Positions 1 through 4,723 of a stretch of 9,409 nt of DNA are shown one piece after another. The first letter of the stretch is position 1; each line of letters begins with the position of its first letter. Both the position numbers and the translations under genes were made by a program. Source of the stretch: Planococcus sp. (in: firmicutes) (GTDB lineage Bacteria; Bacillota; Bacilli; Bacillales_A; Planococcaceae); NCBI GenBank assembly GCA_030147225.1, contig JASLAI010000308.1:1-9409 (forward strand), in the 5' to 3' direction. Under the pieces are notes generated by a model. That model saw only the letters and a list, made by a program, of their open reading frames with translations, did not search any database and had not been told where the DNA came from.

Positions 1-20
1 GCCTTATTCCCGCTGCTGAT

Positions 21-35
21 TTCACAGACTGTGAA
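21..35. repeat. 15-bp inverted repeat downstream of hpt
   Basis: TTCACAG-A-CTGTGAA is a perfect 7-bp inverted repeat around one central base. It lies in the short stretch between the hpt stop codon and the left edge. In related genomes ftsH follows hpt in the same direction, so this would fall in the ftsH promoter or leader region. The single-base centre makes it a better candidate for a dimeric DNA-binding protein site than for a terminator, and no T-run follows on either strand. The function is unknown and chance is possible. Confidence 0.4.
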
Positions 36-45
36 CGAACATTGT

Positions 46-597
46 CTATTCTTCTTCTCCGCTATAAACCGAAGGCTTAAGAATGCCGATATACGGCAAA
101 TTCCGGTATCTTTCTGCATAGTCCAGTCCGTAGCCCACAACGAACGCATCAGGCACTTCAAAACCAACATAATCAGCTTTCAAGTCTACTTTCCGTCCTG
201 TTGGCTTGTCGAGCAATGTAACAATTTTGATTGATTTCGCTTTCCGGTACTTAAACAAGTCCACTAAATAACTAAGCGTCAACCCACTATCGATGATGTC
301 TTCAATGATCAGAAGATCGCGACCTTCTACACTAGCGTTCAAATCTTTGATGATTTTCACTTCTCCTGAAGATACAGTAGCGTTCCCATAGCTCGATACA
401 TCCATGAAATCCATTTCGACAAAACCGTCAATGCGCTTCATCAAATCTCCCATGAAAGGCATTGCGCCCTTTAATACACCAATAGCCAAAGGATACTTAT
501 CTTTGTAGTCCTCAGTCAATGTCGCTCCCAATTCACGAGCTTTTTCCTGCAGCCGTTCTTCACTGATCAATACTTCTTTAATGTCGTTCTGTAACAT
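46..597 (-). CDS. hpt: Hypoxanthine(-guanine) phosphoribosyltransferase
   Basis: This cytosolic purine-salvage enzyme joins hypoxanthine or guanine to PRPP, giving IMP or GMP and pyrophosphate. The 183-residue protein has the usual length for the bacterial enzyme. The PRPP-binding motif [12 protein letters not shown] lies at about residues 97-108. The LKGAMPFM segment (42-49), the SSYG flexible-loop region (68-71) and the base-binding end KPTGRK...DYVGFEVPD (131-150) are all present, so it looks intact. The ATG start is supported by AGGAGG at 604-609 (minus strand), six bases upstream. It lies 32 bases downstream of tilS with no promoter visible between them, so the two are probably co-transcribed. 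In Bacillus subtilis this gene (hprT) precedes ftsH, and HprT with TilS has been reported to activate ftsH transcription. Whether that holds here is not shown. Confidence 0.96.
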   Translation of the reverse strand: MLQNDIKEVLISEERLQEKARELGATLTEDYKDKYPLAIGVLKGAMPFMGDLMKRIDGFVEMDFMDVSSYGNATVSSGEVKIIKDLNASVEGRDLLIIEDIIDSGLTLSYLVDLFKYRKAKSIKIVTLLDKPTGRKVDLKADYVGFEVPDAFVVGYGLDYAERYRNLPYIGILKPSVYSGEEE

Positions 598-629
598 GGT
601 GGGCCTCCTAGTAATCCTTGTTTTACATT

Positions 630-2021
630 CTATAAATATTGTTCAATTAGTACCCAATTGTCTTCGTCGCGTTTTTGTCGACTGACCATAGCGGATGGGC
701 GTAAGCCTGGCACTAATAAAAGTTCGTTTTTGTCAGTAGTGATGACAGGCCAACTATCTCTCATAGGCACAGGAATTTTTTCATCAATCATCAAGCGCGC
801 CAATTTCTTCGGCCGTTCCATTCCAGCAAGCTGAATCCGGTCCCCCGGCTTTCTGCGCCTTAAATGAAACTGGGAATCTTCCGATGCGTGAAAATACCAA
901 ACTACTGCATTCTCAACTTTTTTAAATTGGGTGAAAGGTATCGCTTTGTAGCGGCAGCCACAATGAATCGGCGTCCAGTCAGTGGTAAGTATGACAGATG
1001 CGGGTGCAGCCATTTGTTTCAGCGATTGGCGATTGAGGAAAACCGTGTCGTATTGGCGGGTCGCTACATAATTTTGCGGCAAATGTAAAAAAACAGTGCC
1101 CGACGAACTTTGCATCATCTCCTGCATTTGTTCGACCAGCTGTCTTGTTACGGGAATTTGCTTCGGATTATATAGATAGTTTAATAGTAGTAGAACCATT
1201 CTTTTTTGTAAAGCACGCGCTTCAAGTCTGAATCTTTTGGCAGACAAAATGATTCCTTCTTCTTTCATTTGAATCAGCTGCCGTAATTTTTCTTCGGCCA
1301 ACTCCTGCAGAAATTGCTGATCTTGCTGCATGTCCTCAGCCAACTCCACAAAGTTTTGGGAGACTGCATTGTTTTCTTCTTTAAGAAGCGGCAAAATCCG
1401 TTGCCGCAACCGATTTCGTGTATACGCCGATTCCCGGTTGCTCGAATCTTCCCTATACGGAACCCCTTGTGCTTTAGCATAAGCCGCAATTTGCTCCTTA
1501 TCTACCGCCAGTTGTGGCCGAATTAACAAACCGCCTCCAAATGGGCGGCTGGCTGGCACGCCGAATGAACCATCCTGAAGGCTCCCTCTTAACCCTGACA
1601 TAAGGATAGTCTCAAGTTGATCGTCGGCATGATGAGCAGTGGCAATCTTTTCGGCACCTGTTTGTTCCATAATTTCTAGAAAGTAAGCATATCGTTCAGA
1701 GCGGCACAATTGCTGCTTGTTTCCGCCTTTTGCTTCCCAGAGCTCAGGAATCGAAATGGCACGTCCGAAAAATTCCACTCCCCATTCCTCAGCTGTTTGC
1801 TTCGCAAACAAAAAATCCTGGCGGGACTCTTCGCCCCTTAACATATGATCTACATGAACCGCTGCCACTGAAATACCCAGTTCATCTTTTTGTGAATTCA
1901 AGAAATGCAGCAACACCATAGAATCAATGCCTCCTGAACAGCCAACCAATACCTGGTCTCCCGTTTGGATCAACTCATGCTTGTGGATATGCTTCATCAT
2001 CAGCTCCTGAAAACTTCTCAT
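630..2021 (-). CDS. tilS: tRNA(Ile) lysidine synthetase
   Basis: TilS is an ATP-dependent cytosolic enzyme that attaches lysine to C34 of tRNA-Ile2(CAU). This switches the codon read from AUG to AUA and the charging from Met to Ile. The 463-residue protein has the N-type ATP pyrophosphatase P-loop SGGIDS at 29-34, the [11 protein letters not shown] segment at 56-66 and the family motif [12 protein letters not shown] at 127-138. The EDSSN...[12 protein letters not shown] region spans 191-211. The C-terminal TilS domain with RRRKPGDRI and KKLARLMID lies at about 388-413. The length matches Bacillus TilS and nothing is missing. The ATG start has GGGGTGA (2026-2032, minus strand) only four bases upstream, a slightly close ribosome-binding site, but the N-terminus aligns with the family. 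The gene runs head-to-head with a tRNA-Met gene that carries the same CAU anticodon. I see no convincing sigma-A promoter for it. Confidence 0.96.
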   Translation of the reverse strand: MRSFQELMMKHIHKHELIQTGDQVLVGCSGGIDSMVLLHFLNSQKDELGISVAAVHVDHMLRGEESRQDFLFAKQTAEEWGVEFFGRAISIPELWEAKGGNKQQLCRSERYAYFLEIMEQTGAEKIATAHHADDQLETILMSGLRGSLQDGSFGVPASRPFGGGLLIRPQLAVDKEQIAAYAKAQGVPYREDSSNRESAYTRNRLRQRILPLLKEENNAVSQNFVELAEDMQQDQQFLQELAEEKLRQLIQMKEEGIILSAKRFRLEARALQKRMVLLLLNYLYNPKQIPVTRQLVEQMQEMMQSSSGTVFLHLPQNYVATRQYDTVFLNRQSLKQMAAPASVILTTDWTPIHCGCRYKAIPFTQFKKVENAVVWYFHASEDSQFHLRRRKPGDRIQLAGMERPKKLARLMIDEKIPVPMRDSWPVITTDKNELLLVPGLRPSAMVSRQKRDEDNWVLIEQYL

Positions 2022-2098
2022 TTCTTCACCCCGCTTGCCTATACCTTCCTTCCAAGCCTGTGCAGAAGGATAGGATAAAAATTATTTTCAAATGGCGA

Positions 2099-2127
2099 TT
2101 GACAGGCGCACCTTTCAATAGTATGCT
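2099..2127 (+). promoter_or_regulatory. Sigma-A promoter of tRNA-Met
   Basis: A perfect -35 box TTGACA (2099-2104) and a -10 box TATGCT (2122-2127) are separated by exactly 17 bp. Transcription would start near 2134, leaving about 15 bases before the mature tRNA 5' end. This fits a short precursor trimmed by RNase P. Confidence 0.85.
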
Positions 2128-2148
2128 ATTAAATGTTCGTTTAAACAA

Positions 2149-2222
2149 GGCGGCGTAGCTCAGCTGGCTAGAGCGTACGGTTCATACCCGTGAGGTCGGG
2201 GGTTCGATCCCCTCTGCCGCCA
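2149..2222 (+). tRNA. tRNA-Met (anticodon CAU), elongator type
   Basis: A complete 74-base cloverleaf is visible. The seven-base-pair acceptor stem GGCGGCG/TGCCGCC has one G-U pair. The D arm is GCTC...GAGC. The anticodon stem is TACGG/CCGTG with loop TTCATAC, giving anticodon CAT. The T arm is GGGGG/CCCTC with TTCGATC, and the discriminator is A73. Three CAU tRNAs must be told apart. The paired G1-C72 and the lack of the GGG/CCC anticodon-stem pairs rule against initiator tRNA. The acceptor and anticodon stems do not resemble tRNA-Ile2, the TilS substrate. The sequence closely resembles Bacillus elongator tRNA-Met. The 3' CCA is not encoded (TTA follows A73), so it must be added by a nucleotidyltransferase. 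It is a single tRNA, whereas B. subtilis has a Met-Glu pair here. Confidence 0.95.
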
Positions 2223-2250
2223 TTATTCTTCAACTAAAGAGTTCAACCTA

Positions 2251-2283
2251 AAAGCAGCGTCCTTTATTGGGCGCTGCTTTTTT
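2251..2283 (+). terminator. Rho-independent terminator of tRNA-Met
   Basis: The stem AAAGCAGCG (2251-2259) pairs with CGCTGCTTT (2272-2280) and is extended inward by a T-G wobble and two C-G pairs around a six-base loop. The stem runs into T residues through 2283. It lies 28 bases past the tRNA 3' end. Confidence 0.88.
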
Positions 2284-2323
2284 GTCGGGAATAAACTGCC
2301 CAGCCAAAACAGCAGAATGTGAT

Positions 2324-2354
2324 AAAAAAAACGCTTCCCAGGTGAGAAGCGTTT
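2324..2354 (-). terminator. Rho-independent terminator of yabR
   Basis: AAACGCTTC (2329-2337) pairs perfectly with GAAGCGTTT (2346-2354) around an eight-base loop. Read on the minus strand, the stem is followed by a run of T (A run on the plus strand at 2324-2331). It lies about 60 bases beyond the yabR stop. Together with the tRNA terminator it insulates two converging transcripts. Confidence 0.88.
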
Positions 2355-2413
2355 GAATATTAAATTCCAGCTGTGTTGAAGCATTTCCCTATACTATTAA
2401 AACAGCTAGCAAG

Positions 2414-2833
2414 TTAGCCTCTTTTTGCACCTCTGCCTCCGCGCTTCGATTCAGTAGCGCGTTTTAAGGTCGTCATATTTTCTTCGCTATCTTTCAAAAA
2501 CTTCGCCATTTTTGTTTCGAAGTTCTCTTTTGGAGCGCGATCAAATGAACGATTGCTTGGGCGTGGTCGTTGTGGTCGGTCTGTGCCGCCGGGTGGTTGT
2601 GGCTTCGCTTTACGAATGGAAAGGCCGATTTTACCATCTGCTTCTACATTCATGACTTTAACTTCTACCATTTCGCCAACTTTAAGATGATCATTGATAT
2701 CCTTGACATAGTTGTCGGCGACTTCACTTATATGCACGAGGCCTGTTGCACCAGTTGGAAGCTGTACAAATGCTCCAAAGTTTGTAATACCTGTGACTTT
2801 ACCTTCTAACTTGCTGCCTACTTCAATCGACAT
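2414..2833 (-). CDS. yabR: S1-domain RNA-binding protein, YabR / general stress protein 13 family
   Basis: This 139-residue protein is predicted to bind RNA through a single S1 domain. Residues 1-77 form an OB-fold S1 domain with the typical GKVTGITNFGAFVQL and GLVHISEVAD signatures. A Pro/Arg-rich linker covers about 78-97. The C-terminal segment (98-139) carries FETKMAKFLKDSEE and ends in the basic, Gly-rich tail KRGGRGAKRG. The domain order and the tail match Bacillus subtilis YabR, and the linker is slightly longer. The ATG is preceded by AAGGAGGAG (2844-2852, minus strand) with ten bases of spacing. The position next to divIC is conserved across Bacillales. A consensus promoter in the divIC-yabR gap indicates independent transcription. 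The precise cellular role is not established from this sequence. Confidence 0.94.
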   Translation of the reverse strand: MSIEVGSKLEGKVTGITNFGAFVQLPTGATGLVHISEVADNYVKDINDHLKVGEMVEVKVMNVEADGKIGLSIRKAKPQPPGGTDRPQRPRPSNRSFDRAPKENFETKMAKFLKDSEENMTTLKRATESKRGGRGAKRG

Positions 2834-2898
2834 AAAAAAAATGCTCCTCCTTAAAAATTAAGATGACTCCAAAATTCTGGGCCATGCTGTCATTTTGC

Positions 2899-2910
2899 GG
2901 GACTTGTCCC
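2899..2910. repeat. GGGAC-N2-GTCCC inverted repeat at the yabR transcription start
   Basis: GGGACTTGTCCC is a 5-bp GC-rich inverted repeat around two bases in an otherwise AT-rich gap. It begins at the predicted first nucleotides of the yabR transcript (+1 near 2911, minus strand). It could form a small 5' hairpin with a four-base loop, or be a protein-binding site. No function can be assigned. Confidence 0.4.
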
Positions 2911-2917
2911 ACTTTTT

Positions 2918-2945
2918 ATTATAACCATCAAAAAAAGAGTGTCAA
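2918..2945 (-). promoter_or_regulatory. Sigma-A promoter of yabR
   Basis: On the minus strand, TTGACA (2940-2945) and TATAAT (2918-2923) are both perfect consensus hexamers separated by 16 bp. The predicted start near 2911 gives a leader of about 78 bases before the yabR ATG. The -35 box lies within the loop and stem of the divIC terminator. Confidence 0.8.
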
Positions 2946-2960
2946 CTGACTACTCTTTTT
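2930..2960 (-). terminator. Terminator overlapping the 3' end of divIC
   Basis: AAAAAGAGT (2932-2940) pairs with ACTCTTTTT (2952-2960). An inner GTC/GAC pairing follows past a single bulged base, around an AACT loop (plus-strand sequence). On the minus strand the stem runs into seven T residues (plus-strand A at 2930-2936). Its upstream arm contains the last codons of divIC and reaches into the stop codon at 2950-2952, so termination structure and coding sequence overlap. The stem is A-T rich, so strength is uncertain. Confidence 0.65.
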
Positions 2961-3372
2961 CTGATGGATTTTCCTCATCTTTTTTTTCATCGTGCGGTGT
3001 AGTAAAGATAATCTCTCCTTCGTCTGAAAGGAAATAATCTTTACGCGCTAATTTTGCTAAATATTCCTCGTCATTCAATAACAAAATCTGTTCTTCCAGC
3101 TGATCTTGCTGCTTTTCAACTTCTTCAAGTTTGACCAAGGCCTCTTCACGAAGCTGTTCTTTTTCAGAAATTGTTTGGGTTTGTGCATAAATGGTCGAGC
3201 CTACCCAGATAGTTGCCATCAGAACTAGCAAACCAAAGACCGTCAGTCTTCTGAGCAACCGGACTCGATGAGCTTTTTTGCGCTGCCCTTCCATTTCAAC
3301 CGAACGGACATAGTCATTGCGAATTGAGGTGACTTCGCGCTTATCCGCCTTGTTGTCTCTATTCAAACTCAT
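2950..3372 (-). CDS. divIC: Cell division protein DivIC (FtsB-like)
   Basis: DivIC is a bitopic membrane protein of the divisome that partners FtsL and DivIB at the septum. The 140-residue protein has a basic cytoplasmic N-terminus (1-42, RKKAHRVRLLRR at 31-42) and one transmembrane helix at about 43-63. A Glu/Lys/Gln-rich coiled coil follows at about 65-104. The conserved extracytoplasmic block LAKLARKDYF...GEIIF lies at about 105-123. An acidic tail rich in Lys, Asp and Glu (124-140) extends it somewhat beyond the 125-residue B. subtilis protein. I chose the ATG at 3372 because AAGGGGAG lies six bases upstream. Two in-frame upstream ATGs, at 3414 and 3390, lack a ribosome-binding site, and the first overlaps a TATAAT. 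The neighbour yabR is the conserved one, while the other side has changed to carA. Confidence 0.95.
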   Translation of the reverse strand: MSLNRDNKADKREVTSIRNDYVRSVEMEGQRKKAHRVRLLRRLTVFGLLVLMATIWVGSTIYAQTQTISEKEQLREEALVKLEEVEKQQDQLEEQILLLNDEEYLAKLARKDYFLSDEGEIIFTTPHDEKKDEENPSEKE

Positions 3373-3378
3373 GACCCG

Positions 3379-3386
3379 CTCCCCTT
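3379..3386 (-). promoter_or_regulatory. Ribosome-binding site deciding the divIC start
   Basis: AAGGGGAG on the minus strand ends six bases before the ATG at 3370-3372. Neither upstream in-frame ATG (3388-3390 and 3412-3414) has a comparable purine-rich sequence before it. Confidence 0.8.
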
Positions 3387-3405
3387 CCATACTAACTTTG
3401 TCATT

Positions 3406-3411
3406 ATTATA
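3406..3411 (-). promoter_or_regulatory. Candidate -10 box of divIC
   Basis: A perfect TATAAT lies on the minus strand about 34 bases before the divIC ATG. The best -35 partner is a weak TTATAA at 3430-3435, 18 bp upstream. If the box is used, transcription starts near 3399. The longer 154-residue reading of DivIC is then impossible, because its ATG would lie upstream of the transcript. AT-rich sequence makes chance occurrence a real possibility. Confidence 0.45.
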
Positions 3412-3501
3412 CATGAAAACCCTTGATATTATAAGCTTTTTGAATAATTTCCCCTATTTTCACTGCATTCCTCTATACATCCAATCGAATTCTTCATTTT
3501 T

Positions 3502-3519
3502 TATTAATAAAAATACTGT
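3502..3519 (+). promoter_or_regulatory. Candidate ARG box (AhrC/ArgR operator) upstream of the car promoter
   Basis: The 18 bases match the remembered Bacillus AhrC consensus CATGAATAAAAATKCAAK at 13 positions by hand count, including an unbroken AATAAAAAT core. The site touches the -35 hexamer of the carA promoter, where a bound repressor would block RNA polymerase. The region is very AT-rich, so the match alone is modest evidence. Confidence 0.4.
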
Positions 3520-3547
3520 TGACTTAATTTTTATACAGTCTTATAAT
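3519..3547 (+). promoter_or_regulatory. Sigma-A promoter of carA-carB-argF
   Basis: TTGACT (3519-3524, one mismatch) and a perfect TATAAT (3542-3547) are separated by 17 bp. The predicted start near 3554 leaves a leader of about 100 bases before carA. No PyrR-binding or antiterminator/terminator pair is apparent in the leader, which argues against pyrimidine-type attenuation. Confidence 0.85.
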
Positions 3548-3552
3548 ACTAA

Positions 3553-3569
3553 TCATTAACTTTTAATGA
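3553..3569. repeat. Inverted repeat at the carA transcription start
   Basis: TCATTAA-CTT-TTAATGA is a perfect 7-bp inverted repeat around three bases. It covers the predicted +1 of the carA promoter, a classic repressor position. It is not a good ARG box (about 11 of 18 consensus positions in the better orientation). It may be a site for another regulator or a chance product of AT-rich sequence. Confidence 0.45.
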
Positions 3570-3627
3570 ACGTTATCTAGCTTTTTATAGATTTTTAAAA
3601 ACGATTAGTTTATAAATATACAAAATT

Positions 3628-3645
3628 AATGAATAAAATTGGAGT
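3628..3645 (+). promoter_or_regulatory. Candidate ARG box (AhrC/ArgR operator) overlapping the carA ribosome-binding site
   Basis: ATGAATAAAA lies within an 18-base match to CATGAATAAAAATKCAAK at 14 positions by hand count. It covers the region just before carA and overlaps its ribosome-binding site (3641-3647), about 75 bases downstream of the predicted transcription start. AhrC/ArgR operators often come as a promoter-proximal and a downstream site. This would be the downstream member, centred 126 bp from the other candidate. Confidence 0.5.
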
Positions 3646-3647
3646 GA
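3641..3647 (+). promoter_or_regulatory. Ribosome-binding site deciding the carA start
   Basis: GGAGTGA lies five bases before the ATG at 3653, with eight bases between GGAG and the ATG. The earlier in-frame ATG at 3629 has only AT-rich sequence before it. Confidence 0.82.
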
Positions 3648-3652
3648 AGCAA

Positions 3653-4723
3653 ATGACAGGTATATTGACGTTATCAAACGGAAAATCATTCAAAGGCCAG
3701 TGGCACGGGAAAGCTTCCGCCATTCAAGGAGAAATTGTCTTTTTTACGGGTATGACCGGTTATGAAGAAGTACTTACAGATCCTTCCTACAAAGGCCAGA
3801 TTATCGTGTTTTCTTATCCCCTTATCGGTCAGTATGGAATTCAGTCGCTTTATGCACAATCCGACCGCATTCAAACGGCTGGCATCATTGTGGCAGGGTT
3901 GTATGAAGGCCCTCTTGGTAGAGATGCAATTTCGCTCATCGAATTCGCTGATATCCACAACATCCCAATCATGAGCGGCGTGGATACACGGTCAGTTATT
4001 CAAAATGTTCGTGAATCTGGAACTATGCAGTCGCAGATGGTTCATTCATCGTTGCAGGAGCTAGCTTGGCAGCCTGTACAGACTTATTTCTTTCCAGCTA
4101 CGACAACGAGTGACGAAATCCAGACTGTAGGCGCCGGCTCCAGTCATATTGGCTTGATCGACTTTCATTACAAATCCTCCATTTTAACCGAGCTGCTTCA
4201 TTTGGATTGCAAAGTAAGCATCATTCCTTACGCAACACCGACCCAAAAGCTCGATTCATTGGAACTCGATGGCCTGCTTTTCTCCAACGGTCCCGGAGAT
4301 CCGGCAGCGCTTCAACATCTATTTTCTACATATCGCGATTGGGCTGAACGTTATCCAAGTTTTGGCATCTGTCTTGGACATCAAGTACTGGCTTCGGCAT
4401 TCGGTGCAAAAACAACCAAACTTGCTTACGGCCACCGGGGAGCTAATCATCCAGTCATGAATTTACAGACCAAGCGGGTCAGCATGAGCTCTCAAAACCA
4501 TAGTTACGTCGTGGAAAGCGCTAGCCTGAAGGACACCCCATTTTCCGTTCTTTATGAAAACGTTAATGATGGCAGCATTGAAGGTCTTGTCCACGAAACC
4601 CTGCCAGTAACTACGGTCCAATTCCATCCCGAAGCGGCGCCAGGTCCAGCTGATCACCTTGAATTATTCCATCAATTTTTAGCAATGACCAAACAGAAAG
4701 AAGGAGTGAAGGTGCATGCCTAA
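3653..4723 (+). CDS. carA: Carbamoyl-phosphate synthase small subunit (arginine-type)
   Basis: CarA is the glutamine amidotransferase subunit that hydrolyses glutamine and passes ammonia to CarB. From the ATG at 3653 the protein has 356 residues, near the 353 of B. subtilis CarA. The N-terminal CPSase domain carries FTGMTGYEEVLTDPSYKGQI at 31-50. The class I glutaminase domain starts near 165, with SNGPGDP at 211-217. The nucleophile is Cys240 in FGICLGHQ, HRGANHP lies at 261-267 and SQNHSYVV at 280-287. The His325/Glu327 pair is in FHPEA. All catalytic residues are present. An ATG eight codons earlier (3629) has no ribosome-binding site. carA overlaps carB by eight bases. The short form, the argF partner and the absence of a pyrimidine leader point to the arginine-specific enzyme, commonly also named argininie-type CPS-A; assignment versus the pyrimidine paralogue is inferred. 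Confidence 0.95.
   Translation: MTGILTLSNGKSFKGQWHGKASAIQGEIVFFTGMTGYEEVLTDPSYKGQIIVFSYPLIGQYGIQSLYAQSDRIQTAGIIVAGLYEGPLGRDAISLIEFADIHNIPIMSGVDTRSVIQNVRESGTMQSQMVHSSLQELAWQPVQTYFFPATTTSDEIQTVGAGSSHIGLIDFHYKSSILTELLHLDCKVSIIPYATPTQKLDSLELDGLLFSNGPGDPAALQHLFSTYRDWAERYPSFGICLGHQVLASAFGAKTTKLAYGHRGANHPVMNLQTKRVSMSSQNHSYVVESASLKDTPFSVLYENVNDGSIEGLVHETLPVTTVQFHPEAAPGPADHLELFHQFLAMTKQKEGVKVHA

Larger units (their letters stand above)
2022..2413. other. Intergenic region between tilS and yabR
   Basis: This 392-base gap holds, in order, the tilS upstream region, a tRNA promoter, tRNA-Met, the tRNA terminator and the yabR terminator. In Bacillus subtilis the corresponding interval carries tRNA genes plus spoIIE, yabS and yabT. 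None of those protein genes, nor an obvious remnant of one, is visible here. The stretch at 2355-2413 between the yabR hairpin and the yabR stop codon shows nothing recognisable. Confidence 0.7.

Noticed and set aside
31..234. Small plus-strand open frame opposite the hpt 3' end
   Set aside because: It overlaps well-conserved hpt coding sequence, has no ribosome-binding site and shows no recognisable product.
2149..2222. Reading the CAU tRNA as initiator tRNA or as tRNA-Ile2, the TilS substrate
   Set aside because: The G1-C72 pair and a non-GGG anticodon stem exclude initiator. The acceptor and anticodon stems match elongator tRNA-Met of Bacillus, not tRNA-Ile2.
3317..3559. 80-codon plus-strand frame across the divIC 5' end and the car promoter
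   Set aside because: It runs antisense through divIC and through the car promoter, has no ribosome-binding site, and its composition reflects AT-rich non-coding DNA.
3629..3652. Eight-codon N-terminal extension of CarA
   Set aside because: The ATG at 3629 has no ribosome-binding site, and it falls within the candidate ARG box. The ATG at 3653 has GGAGTGA at good spacing and gives the family's usual N-terminus.
3554..3652. PyrR attenuator, T-box or arginine riboswitch in the carA leader
   Set aside because: The leader is only about 100 bases and very AT-rich. It shows no paired terminator/antiterminator, no T-box motif and no PyrR-binding loop that I can recognise.
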